Of a stretch of 21,437 bases of DNA, positions 7,837 to 15,258 are shown in pieces. Under the pieces are notes generated by a model. The model ran no database searches, was not told where the DNA came from, and saw nothing but the letters and a program-made list of their open reading frames with translations. Position 1 is the stretch's first letter. Each line of letters begins with the position of its first letter. Origin of the DNA: Bacteroidales bacterium (lineage in GTDB: Bacteria; Bacteroidota; Bacteroidia; Bacteroidales; UBA1556); NCBI GenBank assembly GCA_023145955.1, contig JAGLDA010000088.1, forward strand, positions 1 through 21,437, written 5' to 3'. A program made the translations under genes and the position numbers.

Positions 7837-9222
7837 ATGAGTTTGGAGAATAATATAGAGAAGTACAACGAGTTACGTAAAAAATATAAAAGTTTTACGT
7901 ATAATACCTACGAGTATAAAATAAAGGAAGATGGTTTATACATGGAATTTGATTTCGAAATAGACGGTTTTATTACCTTTAACCCATCTTTACTAATTCC
8001 AAATAATATTTTTGTTGATTTTACTAGAGTATCTACATCTTTTTTGAGCCAAATGGTTTTTAATATAGGGATGGTAGAGCTAATTAGTTATTGGAAAGCA
8101 ATTTGCCCTAAGGAAGTCAATATCTTACCATATAATTTTGATAAAGAACAACTAGAATTTTGGAAGAAAATATATTTTAATGGTCTTGGAGAGTTCTTTT
8201 ACCTTAATGGGATAAATGCTACTCAAGAAGATTTCATGACCATATTCCCAAATAAAGAAGTAAGATTTCTTAAGCCAGAAACTATCGATGTTGATAGTGC
8301 TTGTATTATTCCAGTAGGAGGAGGTAAGGATAGTGTTGTTAGTCTTGAATTACTTAAGGAACATGGTGAAAATCTTGCTCTTATTATGAATCCTCGAAGG
8401 GCTAGTAAAGCTACTGCTGATATTGGTGGCCTTGATAAAAGAACTATTGTTGTTAAAAGATTTTTAGATACTAAACTTCTGGACCTTAATGCTAAAGGTT
8501 TTCTGAATGGGCATACTCCTTTCTCTGCTCTATTAGCTTTTATAAGTGTACTTGCTGCAGGTATTGCGGGTAAAGAGTATATTGCCTTATCAAATGAGGC
8601 TAGTGCTAACGAGCCTACTATTCCAGGTACTAATGTAAATCATCAATATTCCAAATCACTAGAGTTTGAAAGAGACTTTAGAAGTTATATTGAAAAATCA
8701 ATTACTCCAGATATTAAGTATTTTTCATTATTGCGCCCGCTTAGTGAACTGCAAATAGCATCTATTTTTGCTAAAAACAAAAAATATTTTACGGAATTTA
8801 GAAGTTGCAATGTAGGAAGTAAGGAAAATATTTGGTGTGGCGAATGCTCGAAATGTCTTTTCACCTTTATTATTCTATCTCCTTTTATTAAGCCCGAAAT
8901 TTTAGAAGATATTTTTGGAGGAAACCTATTAAATATAGAATCTCATCGTCAGTATTTTGAGGAATTGGCTGGTATTGCATCCGAAAAGCCATTTGAATGT
9001 GTAGGGACTATTGATGAAGTAAATGCAGCACTTTGTATGTCTATAAAAATGTATAAAGATGATCCTTTACCATTATTGCTAAATGATTTTGCAAAGAAAT
9101 ATAAAGTTGAAAAATGTGATATCTTGGATAGTGAGGCATTGCTTAAAACTATCGAAAAAGAACATTTTGTTGAAGAGGAATTCCTAAAGTTAATAAAAGA
9201 TCAACTTCATATTGATGAGTAG
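7837..9222 (+). CDS. murL: MurL, UDP-MurNAc-L-Ala-L-Glu epimerase
   Basis: Predicted to invert the terminal L-glutamate of UDP-MurNAc-L-Ala-L-Glu to D-glutamate, an ATP- and Mg-dependent step known from Xanthomonas MurL. The protein (461 aa) is soluble. It has a PP-loop-like nucleotide motif PVGGGKDS (159-166), GHTPFSA (225-231), a conserved-looking SNEASANEPT...VNHQYSKSLEFE stretch (252-278) and a cysteine cluster SC...WCGECSKC (Cys324, 334, 337, 340) that could bind a metal. The adjacent murD paralogue, with its start codon inside the end of this gene, is the context expected for MurL and supports the call strongly. The assignment rests on recognised family features and neighbourhood, not on a search. 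A plain PP-loop ATPase of other function is the alternative. The ATG at 7837 lies 19 bases after a TAnnTTTG element. Confidence 0.87.
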   Translation: MSLENNIEKYNELRKKYKSFTYNTYEYKIKEDGLYMEFDFEIDGFITFNPSLLIPNNIFVDFTRVSTSFLSQMVFNIGMVELISYWKAICPKEVNILPYNFDKEQLEFWKKIYFNGLGEFFYLNGINATQEDFMTIFPNKEVRFLKPETIDVDSACIIPVGGGKDSVVSLELLKEHGENLALIMNPRRASKATADIGGLDKRTIVVKRFLDTKLLDLNAKGFLNGHTPFSALLAFISVLAAGIAGKEYIALSNEASANEPTIPGTNVNHQYSKSLEFERDFRSYIEKSITPDIKYFSLLRPLSELQIASIFAKNKKYFTEFRSCNVGSKENIWCGECSKCLFTFIILSPFIKPEILEDIFGGNLLNIESHRQYFEELAGIASEKPFECVGTIDEVNAALCMSIKMYKDDPLPLLLNDFAKKYKVEKCDILDSEALLKTIEKEHFVEEEFLKLIKDQLHIDE

Positions 9223-10576
9223 TATTGAAACTAGATTAAAAGACTTTATTCAAAATAAATCAATTGTGATATTAGGCTTCGGAAAAGAGGGCCAATCTAC
9301 ATATCGATTTATTCGCAGCTATTTTCCACAAAAGCAACTATGTATTGCCGATGGTAATGAAGCCATTGGAGAGCATGGAATGATTAAATGTGATGATAAT
9401 ATCATTCTTGAATTAGGTGATGACTTTCTTAATAACATATCTGAGTTTGATATTGTTTTTAAAAGCCCAGGAATTAGTTTTAAGAATTTTAATATACCAG
9501 AAAATCAGATTATCAGTTCTCAAACAGATTTGTTTTTAAGATTTTTTTCAAAACAAACAATAGGTGTTACTGGAACTAAAGGCAAGAGTACTACTGTTAG
9601 TCTATTGCATCATGTGCTATCTATGTTAGGTAAAGATGTGCAACTTGTTGGTAATATCGGTAAGCCTGTTTTAGATATTATTCATCTTATTAATAATAAG
9701 ACTATTGTAGTTTACGAATTATCTTCCCATCAACTGGAATTTGTAAATAACTCCCCACATATATCTATTCTGCTAAATTTATATCAGGAGCATTTAGATC
9801 ACTATAATTCTTATTACGATTATAGAATGGCTAAATGGAATATTTCTAAATATCAAATTATTGATGATTACTTTATATATTGTTCTGATGAAGAGCAGCT
9901 AATAAGTGATATGTCGAGGCAGGATATATTGTCAAACAAACTAAGTTATAGTTTTAAGGAAGGTTCCAATATCTTCTATGATAATAAATTGAGATATTCA
10001 AAAAGTAGTAAAAAGGAGTTTGAATTATCTGATTTTAAGATGCTTGGTGCTCATAATGTTTATAATCTAATGGCAGTAGTATTAGCCTGCGATTCATTGG
10101 GAATAAATATTGAAGAATCATTGTATGCGGCTTTCACTTTTAGAGGTTTGCCTCATAGAATTGAATTTGTTGGAGAAAAAAAAGGAATTAAATTTTATAA
10201 TGATTCTATTGCTACAATTCCACAAGCAACAATTAGAGCTATAGAAAGTGTTGACGATATTGATACTTTAATATTAGGAGGTTTTGATAGAGGTATTGAT
10301 TATACCATATTAGTAGATTATCTTTTGGCTTTTCGCCCATTAAATCTTTTGTTAATAGGTAAAGTAGGAGATATTCTCTATACTTCTTTGAAAGAGGCTA
10401 ATTATAATGGAGAGCTTATAAAAATTGAAGATTTTGATAGTATTATTTATAAATCACTGAAATACACGGCTATAGGTAAGTCTTGTTTATTGTCTCCTGC
10501 AGCTTCAAGTTATGATTCTTTCAAAAATTTTGAAGAAAGAGGAAGTAAATATAAGTCACTTATAAATGAAATTTAA
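9215..10576 (+). CDS. murD2: MurD2, UDP-MurNAc-L-Ala--L-glutamate ligase
   Basis: Cytoplasmic Mur ligase (453 aa) that joins glutamate to UDP-MurNAc-L-alanine using ATP. Visible MurD-type motifs are the P-loop GVTGTKGKST (117-126), GNIG (146-149), ELSSHQLE (168-175), NLYQEHLDHY (188-197), the expected carbamylated lysine in YRMAKWN (Lys207), GAHNVYN (278-284), LPHRIE (312-317) and SSYDSFKNFEERG near the end. Compared with E. coli MurD, the amino-acid pocket is changed: the DSKATN loop reads DSIATI (330-335) and GGDGKSADF reads GGFDRGIDY (355-363), replacing Lys319 by Ile and Lys348 by Arg. That, and coupling to murL, indicates the L-Glu-specific MurD2. The ATG at 9215 lies inside the last codons of murL (8-base overlap), implying translational coupling; a TTG one codon earlier is less likely. 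A standard D-Glu-adding MurD is the alternative. Confidence 0.87.
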   Translation: MSSIETRLKDFIQNKSIVILGFGKEGQSTYRFIRSYFPQKQLCIADGNEAIGEHGMIKCDDNIILELGDDFLNNISEFDIVFKSPGISFKNFNIPENQIISSQTDLFLRFFSKQTIGVTGTKGKSTTVSLLHHVLSMLGKDVQLVGNIGKPVLDIIHLINNKTIVVYELSSHQLEFVNNSPHISILLNLYQEHLDHYNSYYDYRMAKWNISKYQIIDDYFIYCSDEEQLISDMSRQDILSNKLSYSFKEGSNIFYDNKLRYSKSSKKEFELSDFKMLGAHNVYNLMAVVLACDSLGINIEESLYAAFTFRGLPHRIEFVGEKKGIKFYNDSIATIPQATIRAIESVDDIDTLILGGFDRGIDYTILVDYLLAFRPLNLLLIGKVGDILYTSLKEANYNGELIKIEDFDSIIYKSLKYTAIGKSCLLSPAASSYDSFKNFEERGSKYKSLINEI

Positions 10577-10612
10577 TTCACATTGATTTGTGAATAATTA
10601 AGAAATTACGCG

Positions 10613-10642
10613 TTATATGAATGCTAATAAATAGTAAGTTTG
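10613..10642 (+). promoter_or_regulatory. Promoter of the first FKBP gene
   Basis: TAAGTTTG (10635-10642) is an exact TAnnTTTG match. TTA (10613-10615), one base off the TTG -33 element, lies exactly 19 bases upstream. The start codon at 10677 follows about 35 bases later. This is the best promoter match in the window. Confidence 0.65.
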
Positions 10643-10676
10643 CGCGTATTGAAAAAATTAACAAAAAATGTATATA

Positions 10677-11996
10677 ATGAGTTTAAAAAATTATTCAAAA
10701 GTACTAGTAGCATTAGTTGCAGGAGCATTATTCATGGTTTCTTGTGATAATAGCAAAGGAGAATTTCCAGGATTTGATAAAACAGATAGTGGACTCTATT
10801 ATAAGTTTCATGTAAAGAGCGGTGATACATTAAAGCCACAGATTGGTGATCTTGTTTCTACTTATATGGACTATAGAACTGATGATACTATTTTCAATAG
10901 TACACCAAAGGGACAACCATTTAGTCTTCCATTAATGGAATGTACATATGATGGTGATGTTTTTACAGCATTATCAATGATGAGTGCTGGCGATAGTGCT
11001 ACATTTATGATAAATGCAGACTCTTTTTTCATAAATACTGTTGGCGCACCTCGCCCAGAGTTTCTTGATAGTAATTCTTATTTTTACTTAGATATTAAGG
11101 TATCTGAGATAAAGACTCAAGCACAAATTGATAAGGATAATATGGAGAAAGGAAGAGAAATGGCTGCTTCAGAACTAAGTCTTATAGAGAATTATATTGC
11201 TAGTAATAATCTTACTATCAATCAAGAGCCAAGCGGTATCTACTATACTAATACAAAGAAAGGTAAAGGAAAAATGGCAGAGGCAGGATCTTTTGCAAAC
11301 CTTATTATTACAGCACGCGCTATAGGTGCCGAAAGAGACTTTATAAATACTAATGGCGAAGCTTTTGATTATGAAGTTGGAACTGGTCAATTAGGAATAG
11401 GTTTTGAAACAGGGCTTGTAATGATGAAAGCTGGTGATAAGTCTACAATGATTATTCCTTTTAATTTGGGATTTGGTGCTCAAGGAATGGCTCAAGCGGG
11501 AGTTGCTCCATATGCTACATTAGTTTATGAGGTAGAACTTATAAAAATTAGCTCTAGAGAAGAAGTTGATGCTGAGCGTAAGATTGCTGAAGATAAAGCT
11601 AAAGCTATAGGTATTGTTGAGTTGAAAAATTATTTGAAAACTAATAAGGTAACTGCAAAACCTAATGCTAGCGGTTTATATTATATAGAAACTGTTGCTG
11701 GATCAGGAAAACAAGCTGTTGCTGGTAAAAAAGTTAAAGTACATTATACAGGAATGTTGCTTAATGGAAATAAATTTGACTCTTCATTGGATAGAGGTCA
11801 GCCATTTGAGTTTACTTTAGGACAAAATCAAGTTATTGCTGGTTGGGACGAAGGTATTGCATTAATGAAAGAAGGTGGAAAAGCAAAGCTTATTATTCCT
11901 TCTGATTTAGGTTACGGACCTCGTGGTGCTGGTGCATCTATTCCTCCAAATGCTACTCTAGTATTTGAGGTAGAGCTTTTAGAAGTTATTGATTAA
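10677..11996 (+). CDS. FKBP-type peptidyl-prolyl isomerase lipoprotein
   Basis: Predicted envelope lipoprotein (439 aa) that assists protein folding by proline isomerisation. The N-terminus has a hydrophobic segment ending in the lipobox MVSC, giving lipidated Cys23. Three FKBP-like units follow. The first (about 55-146) and second (about 198-291) are degenerate: in the second, the usual VxYTG, FD, GW and Y-G positions read ITARA, DF, GF and FGAQG. The third (about 349-439) is canonical, with VHYTGML, KFDSS, VIAGWDEG (Trp390), LGYGPRGAG and FEVELLEV, so only it should be a full catalyst. A helical, charged linker (about 293-325) precedes it. I chose the ATG at 10677; an in-frame ATG three codons earlier (10668) is possible but adds only MYI. 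The gene has its own promoter after murD2 and its own terminator. Confidence 0.9.
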   Translation: MSLKNYSKVLVALVAGALFMVSCDNSKGEFPGFDKTDSGLYYKFHVKSGDTLKPQIGDLVSTYMDYRTDDTIFNSTPKGQPFSLPLMECTYDGDVFTALSMMSAGDSATFMINADSFFINTVGAPRPEFLDSNSYFYLDIKVSEIKTQAQIDKDNMEKGREMAASELSLIENYIASNNLTINQEPSGIYYTNTKKGKGKMAEAGSFANLIITARAIGAERDFINTNGEAFDYEVGTGQLGIGFETGLVMMKAGDKSTMIIPFNLGFGAQGMAQAGVAPYATLVYEVELIKISSREEVDAERKIAEDKAKAIGIVELKNYLKTNKVTAKPNASGLYYIETVAGSGKQAVAGKKVKVHYTGMLLNGNKFDSSLDRGQPFEFTLGQNQVIAGWDEGIALMKEGGKAKLIIPSDLGYGPRGAGASIPPNATLVFEVELLEVID

Positions 11997-12020
11997 ATAA
12001 ATTCTATTTTGGCTTAGTAT

Positions 12021-12065
12021 AAATCCTGAGATGAAGTTATAATAGCTTGTTTCAGGATTTTTTTT
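12021..12065 (+). terminator. Intrinsic terminator between the two FKBP genes
   Basis: AAATCCTGA (12021-12029) pairs with TCAGGATTT (12052-12060), and a run of T's extends to 12065. The loop is 22 bases with a minor internal AAG/CTT pairing. Confidence 0.75.
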
Positions 12066-12072
12066 ATATTTG
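12065..12072 (+). promoter_or_regulatory. -7 element of the second FKBP gene
   Basis: TATATTTG matches TAnnTTTG exactly and begins at the end of the preceding T-run, 27 bases before the ATG at 12100. A TTG at 12047-12049 is 15 bases upstream, shorter than the usual 19. This element overlaps the TTG at 12070, arguing against that codon as a start. Confidence 0.5.
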
Positions 12073-12099
12073 ATATTAATAAGGATTAAGATAAATAAA

Positions 12100-13281
12100 A
12101 TGAATAAAATACTAATTATAGCACTGGTTTTCATAATAGCATCATGCTCTATTATGAAAAATGATGGATTAAAAGTTAATCATCAGTATACATCTGAAAG
12201 TGGGTTGAAATATACTTTTTATAAACATAATACTAATGCCTTAAAAGTAGACTCAGGAGATGTTGTAAGTGTGCATTATATAGGTTTATTAGAGGATAGT
12301 ACTGTTTTTGACTCTTCATACGATAGAGATCAACCTATTACTTTTAAAGTAGGAGTAGGTAGGGTAATTAAAGGCTGGGACGAAGGACTAACGTATCTAA
12401 ATTTAGGAGATTCTGCTTTATTGGAAATCCCTTCAGAAATTGCTTATGGAGCTAGGAGTATGGGTAAGATTCCTGCAAATGCAAATCTAAAATTCTTAGT
12501 GAAGATTGTGGATATTAAGAAAGCAATAAAACCATGGAATGTTGATGGTATGAAAAGAGTTTATCTTGATGATAGTTTATCATACATTATTGTAGAAAAA
12601 GGTAATGGTGATATTGTTGAGTCTGGCGATAAAGTTTCTATGCAATACTCAGGGTATTTTACCGATTGGAAAAAATTTGATTCCTCTTATGATAGTGATA
12701 AAGCTTTTGATGTGGTTATTGATCGTCATAGAGTTATTGCTGGATGGGATAAAGGTATTATTGGGATGAAAGTAGGAGAGAAGCGACGTTTATATATTCC
12801 TTATCAACTTGCTTATGGAGAAGAAGGTAGGCAGCCAATACCACCAAAATCAGATCTTATATTTGATGTGGAATTAGAGAGCTTAGTGAAAATAAACTAC
12901 CCAAAATTTGATATTGCAGGAAAAGATACTCTTATGTTGGATAATGGTGTTAAATATATTATTGCTAAAAAAACTGATGGAGATCAAGTAAACCCTCACG
13001 ATGTAGTTAGTATTGAATATATTGGAAAATTATTGGATGGAAGTATTTTTGATGCTAGTTTTGATAGAGGAGATAGCTTGACGTTTGAAGTCTCTTCTAA
13101 TAAAGTAATTAAAGGCCTTGATTCAGGAATGCTTAAAATGAAAGTAGGAGAGGAATTCCGTTTTATTATTCCATATATGCTTGCTTATGGTGAGAATGGA
13201 CGTGAGCCAATTATTCCTGCTAAATCAGATTTAGTATTTGATGTTAGACTACTTAGTAAGGTTAATGCTAATATTAAGTAG
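12100..13281 (+). CDS. Triple-domain FKBP peptidyl-prolyl isomerase lipoprotein
   Basis: Predicted envelope lipoprotein (393 aa) with signal segment MNKILIIALVFIIASC and lipidated Cys16. It carries three consecutive, nearly complete FKBP domains at about 50-139, 172-262 and 297-387. Each has the Y-x-G, F-D-S/A, V-I-x-G, A-Y-G and F-x-V landmarks of the family. Domains 1 and 2 keep the active-site tryptophan (GWDEG, Trp93; GWDKG, Trp216). In domain 3 this position is leucine (GLDSG, Leu340), so that unit may be slow or only bind substrate. Short unique linkers separate the units. I start at the ATG at 12100: an upstream in-frame TTG (12070) would put ten charged residues before the signal peptide and overlaps a promoter element. 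The gene follows another FKBP lipoprotein on the same strand but has a separate terminator and promoter. Confidence 0.9.
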   Translation: MNKILIIALVFIIASCSIMKNDGLKVNHQYTSESGLKYTFYKHNTNALKVDSGDVVSVHYIGLLEDSTVFDSSYDRDQPITFKVGVGRVIKGWDEGLTYLNLGDSALLEIPSEIAYGARSMGKIPANANLKFLVKIVDIKKAIKPWNVDGMKRVYLDDSLSYIIVEKGNGDIVESGDKVSMQYSGYFTDWKKFDSSYDSDKAFDVVIDRHRVIAGWDKGIIGMKVGEKRRLYIPYQLAYGEEGRQPIPPKSDLIFDVELESLVKINYPKFDIAGKDTLMLDNGVKYIIAKKTDGDQVNPHDVVSIEYIGKLLDGSIFDASFDRGDSLTFEVSSNKVIKGLDSGMLKMKVGEEFRFIIPYMLAYGENGREPIIPAKSDLVFDVRLLSKVNANIK

Positions 13282-13336
13282 TAATACCAAATTTAAATCA
13301 TAATTGGTATAATACTAAATGTATTTTTAAAAAAAC

Positions 13337-13382
13337 AAAGTCGGAATTTTGAAGTATTTGCTTCATAATTCCGACTTTTTTA
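13337..13382. terminator. Strong intrinsic terminator after the second FKBP gene
   Basis: AAAGTCGGAATT (13337-13348) begins an 18-bp stem with one mismatch (13349), paired with 13361-13378, with a 6-base loop at 13355-13360. T's follow on the plus strand, and a mirrored A-run lies upstream, so it could also act on minus-strand transcripts. Confidence 0.9.
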
Positions 13383-13478
13383 AGTTTAGGGTTGGTTCTA
13401 CAGAGTTTCGTGTGGGTTTATTAAATATTGAATTTATATTTGGATAGAATAATTACTAATCTATCATATTTTAATCTG

Positions 13479-13634
13479 TTTTAGCAAAGCTAAAACCTAT
13501 CATAATAATCAGCGTATTTACTGTGCGAAGCACGTGTAAATCTGCGTCTAAGATATTTTCTTACTTGCTTTACTCGATAATTATTTTAGACGCTGATTTT
13601 TATGATTATTATGATTGTTTCAGCGAAGCTGAAA
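13479..13634. repeat. Nested inverted-repeat element (REP/MITE-like)
   Basis: This gene-free stretch is a set of inverted repeats within inverted repeats. The two ends are mini-hairpins: TTTTAGC-aaa-GCTAAAA (13479-13495) and TTTCAGC-gaa-GCTGAAA (13618-13634). Just inside them, ATCATAATAATCA (13499-13511) is the exact complement of TGATTATTATGAT (13603-13615). Further in, GCGTCTAA (13544-13551) pairs with TTAGACGC (13586-13593). The left arm also contains an extra hairpin, ATTTAC.GTGC-gaa-GCAC..GTAAAT (13516-13541). All three hairpin tips share the form GC-(A/G)AA-GC. No coding sequence is inside. It resembles a palindromic repeat element mobilised in trans, but copies elsewhere cannot be seen from this window. 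Confidence 0.75.
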
Positions 13635-13693
13635 TAAAATACCCACAACAAAACCAGTATAACCTTAGGGTTTATGATAATATTCTTCTTTGA

Positions 13694-14533
13694 TTAAAGA
13701 ATTCTTATACCATTATCTTCAATAGCAATTAGTTTTTGTTTATATAAACCACCAATTGCTTTCTTAAAAGCTTTCTTACTAATACCAAAATGCTTCTTTA
13801 TTTCGTCAGGGTCACTTTTATCATGCAAACCAATAAACTCATCTTCTTTTAGAGCGTCCATAATTATTAATGATACATCATCAATATGCTCAAGACCAAC
13901 CTTTCTTAGGCTAATATCTATCTTATCATCATCACGCATTTTTTGAATAAAAGCTTTACGCTTATCACCAATTTTTATTCTTTCAAATACCTGATTAGTA
14001 TATATTAAACCCCAATGTTCTCCATTAATTATTGCCTTATATCCCAAGTCAGTTTTGTTGGTAATTATAATGTCAACCTCTTCGCCAAGTTCATAATTTG
14101 CAGGTCCTAATGCCATAAACTGCTCCAATCTGGAGGAGGCCGCAATTCTGTCGGTAGCAGAATCTACATAGGCAAATACAACATACATTCTATCTGCATC
14201 CATTTTTGTTTGCTGCTCAATAAAAGGCACAAAAAGATCTTTCATTAATCCCCAATCCATAAATGCACCAAAATCATTCACCGCTACAACTTTTAAGGAA
14301 GCAAATTCTCCAACTTCAATATATGGTTTTTCATTGGTAGCAATAATTCTATCCTCAGAATCAGTATGAACAAATACCTCTATAAGATCATCCTCTTGCT
14401 TACCATTAGGTATATATCTTTTTGGAACCAGTATTTCTCCAAGATTCTTTCCATCTACATAGCAACCAAAGTCTACAAACCTGTTTATTTTAAGAGTATG
14501 TGTCTTTCCTAATATTATATCTTCTTCTTCCAT
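13694..14533 (-). CDS. cvfB: CvfB-like S1 RNA-binding protein
   Basis: Cytoplasmic protein (279 aa) of the CvfB/YitL family, RNA-binding proteins built from S1-type beta-barrels plus a C-terminal winged helix. S1-like units are seen at about 8-65 (ending DRIIATNEK), 72-135 (VVAVNDFGAFMDWGLMKDLFVP, then DRIAASSRLE) and 145-205 (TDLGYKAIINGEHWGLIY). The last ~65 residues (KSDPDEIKKHFGISKKAFKKAIGGLYKQKLI) form the winged helix. In Staphylococcus the homologue affects virulence-gene expression; the role here is unknown. I use the ATG at 14533 (MEEEDIILGK), seven bases after the previous stop. An in-frame ATG at 14563 would overlap the preceding gene by 23 bases and adds ten residues not expected in the family. 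It is the last gene of the rlmD operon, and the inverted-repeat element lies downstream. Confidence 0.88.
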   Translation of the reverse strand: MEEEDIILGKTHTLKINRFVDFGCYVDGKNLGEILVPKRYIPNGKQEDDLIEVFVHTDSEDRIIATNEKPYIEVGEFASLKVVAVNDFGAFMDWGLMKDLFVPFIEQQTKMDADRMYVVFAYVDSATDRIAASSRLEQFMALGPANYELGEEVDIIITNKTDLGYKAIINGEHWGLIYTNQVFERIKIGDKRKAFIQKMRDDDKIDISLRKVGLEHIDDVSLIIMDALKEDEFIGLHDKSDPDEIKKHFGISKKAFKKAIGGLYKQKLIAIEDNGIRIL

Positions 14534-14540
14534 AATTATT

Positions 14541-15251
14541 TTATTTTTTATTAGTAACGGCATCTTTGCCAGCGATAGGTATTCCTACCTTAAACATAAG
14601 TAATGAATTACGAGCATTGCCGTAATCTTTCAAAGGACTTGTAAAACCATAATAATACCTCAAGCCAAGTCTAATGGAGGTGTTTGGATGATTTGGGAAA
14701 AGATAGAATTCCACACTGCTAGAGATACCATAATCAAATCTATTTATTAAGCTCATAGCATCTTTTGTGACAGCAATATTATCATTGTGTATAGTTTCTG
14801 CAGTATAAATAAGGTTAGCCTTATAAGTATAAACAACCTCAGGGCCAATAGCTAGATTAAAGAATTTTGTTTTATACTTAATGTAAATTGGCAATGATAG
14901 ATTTGTTAAATCCATCTTTGTTTTTTCAGATACTAATGTGTCAATTGGATTATAATGCTCATAATATTCTCCCATATTAGAAGCTCCTGTAGGGCTTTTT
15001 ACCGTAAATTCTACAGATACATGCCATTTATTCTTAATTTTAATATCACTAAAACCACCTAAAGCCCATGATGTCATAGGTTTAGAATTAGCCATTCCAG
15101 AAAAGTTTGAGGAAGTAATAAAAACATTTATTCCGGATTGCATTCTGTCGTTACTTAGTTTGTCTCCAAAAATGAGAATCCACATTGCCTGAGATTGTCC
15201 TGCAATACCAATAAATATAAATGCTGTTAAGAATAAAGCTTTTATTTTCAT
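14541..15251 (-). CDS. Small outer-membrane beta-barrel protein (PorT-like)
   Basis: Protein of 236 aa with a clear signal peptide (MKIKALFLTAFIFIGIAGQSQA). The rest alternates hydrophobic and polar residues with many aromatics, for example WHVSVEFTV, LSLPIYIKYKTKFFNLAIGPEVVYTYKANL, FDYGISSSVEFYLF and SIRLGLRYYYGF. This is the pattern of an eight-strand outer-membrane barrel of the PorT-like type common in Bacteroidota. The mature protein begins MWILIFGDKLSND. It ends FKVGIPIAGKDAVTNKK, so the last strand is followed by a short polar tail. No enzyme motif is visible, and the function is unknown. It sits between rlmD and cvfB with 7-base gaps on both sides, so the three should share a transcript. 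Confidence 0.75.
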   Translation of the reverse strand: MKIKALFLTAFIFIGIAGQSQAMWILIFGDKLSNDRMQSGINVFITSSNFSGMANSKPMTSWALGGFSDIKIKNKWHVSVEFTVKSPTGASNMGEYYEHYNPIDTLVSEKTKMDLTNLSLPIYIKYKTKFFNLAIGPEVVYTYKANLIYTAETIHNDNIAVTKDAMSLINRFDYGISSSVEFYLFPNHPNTSIRLGLRYYYGFTSPLKDYGNARNSLLMFKVGIPIAGKDAVTNKK

Positions 15252-15258
15252 AGTTCTT

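Noticed and set aside
12070..12099. TTG start for the second FKBP gene
   Set aside because: It overlaps a TAnnTTTG promoter element and would place charged residues before the lipoprotein signal.
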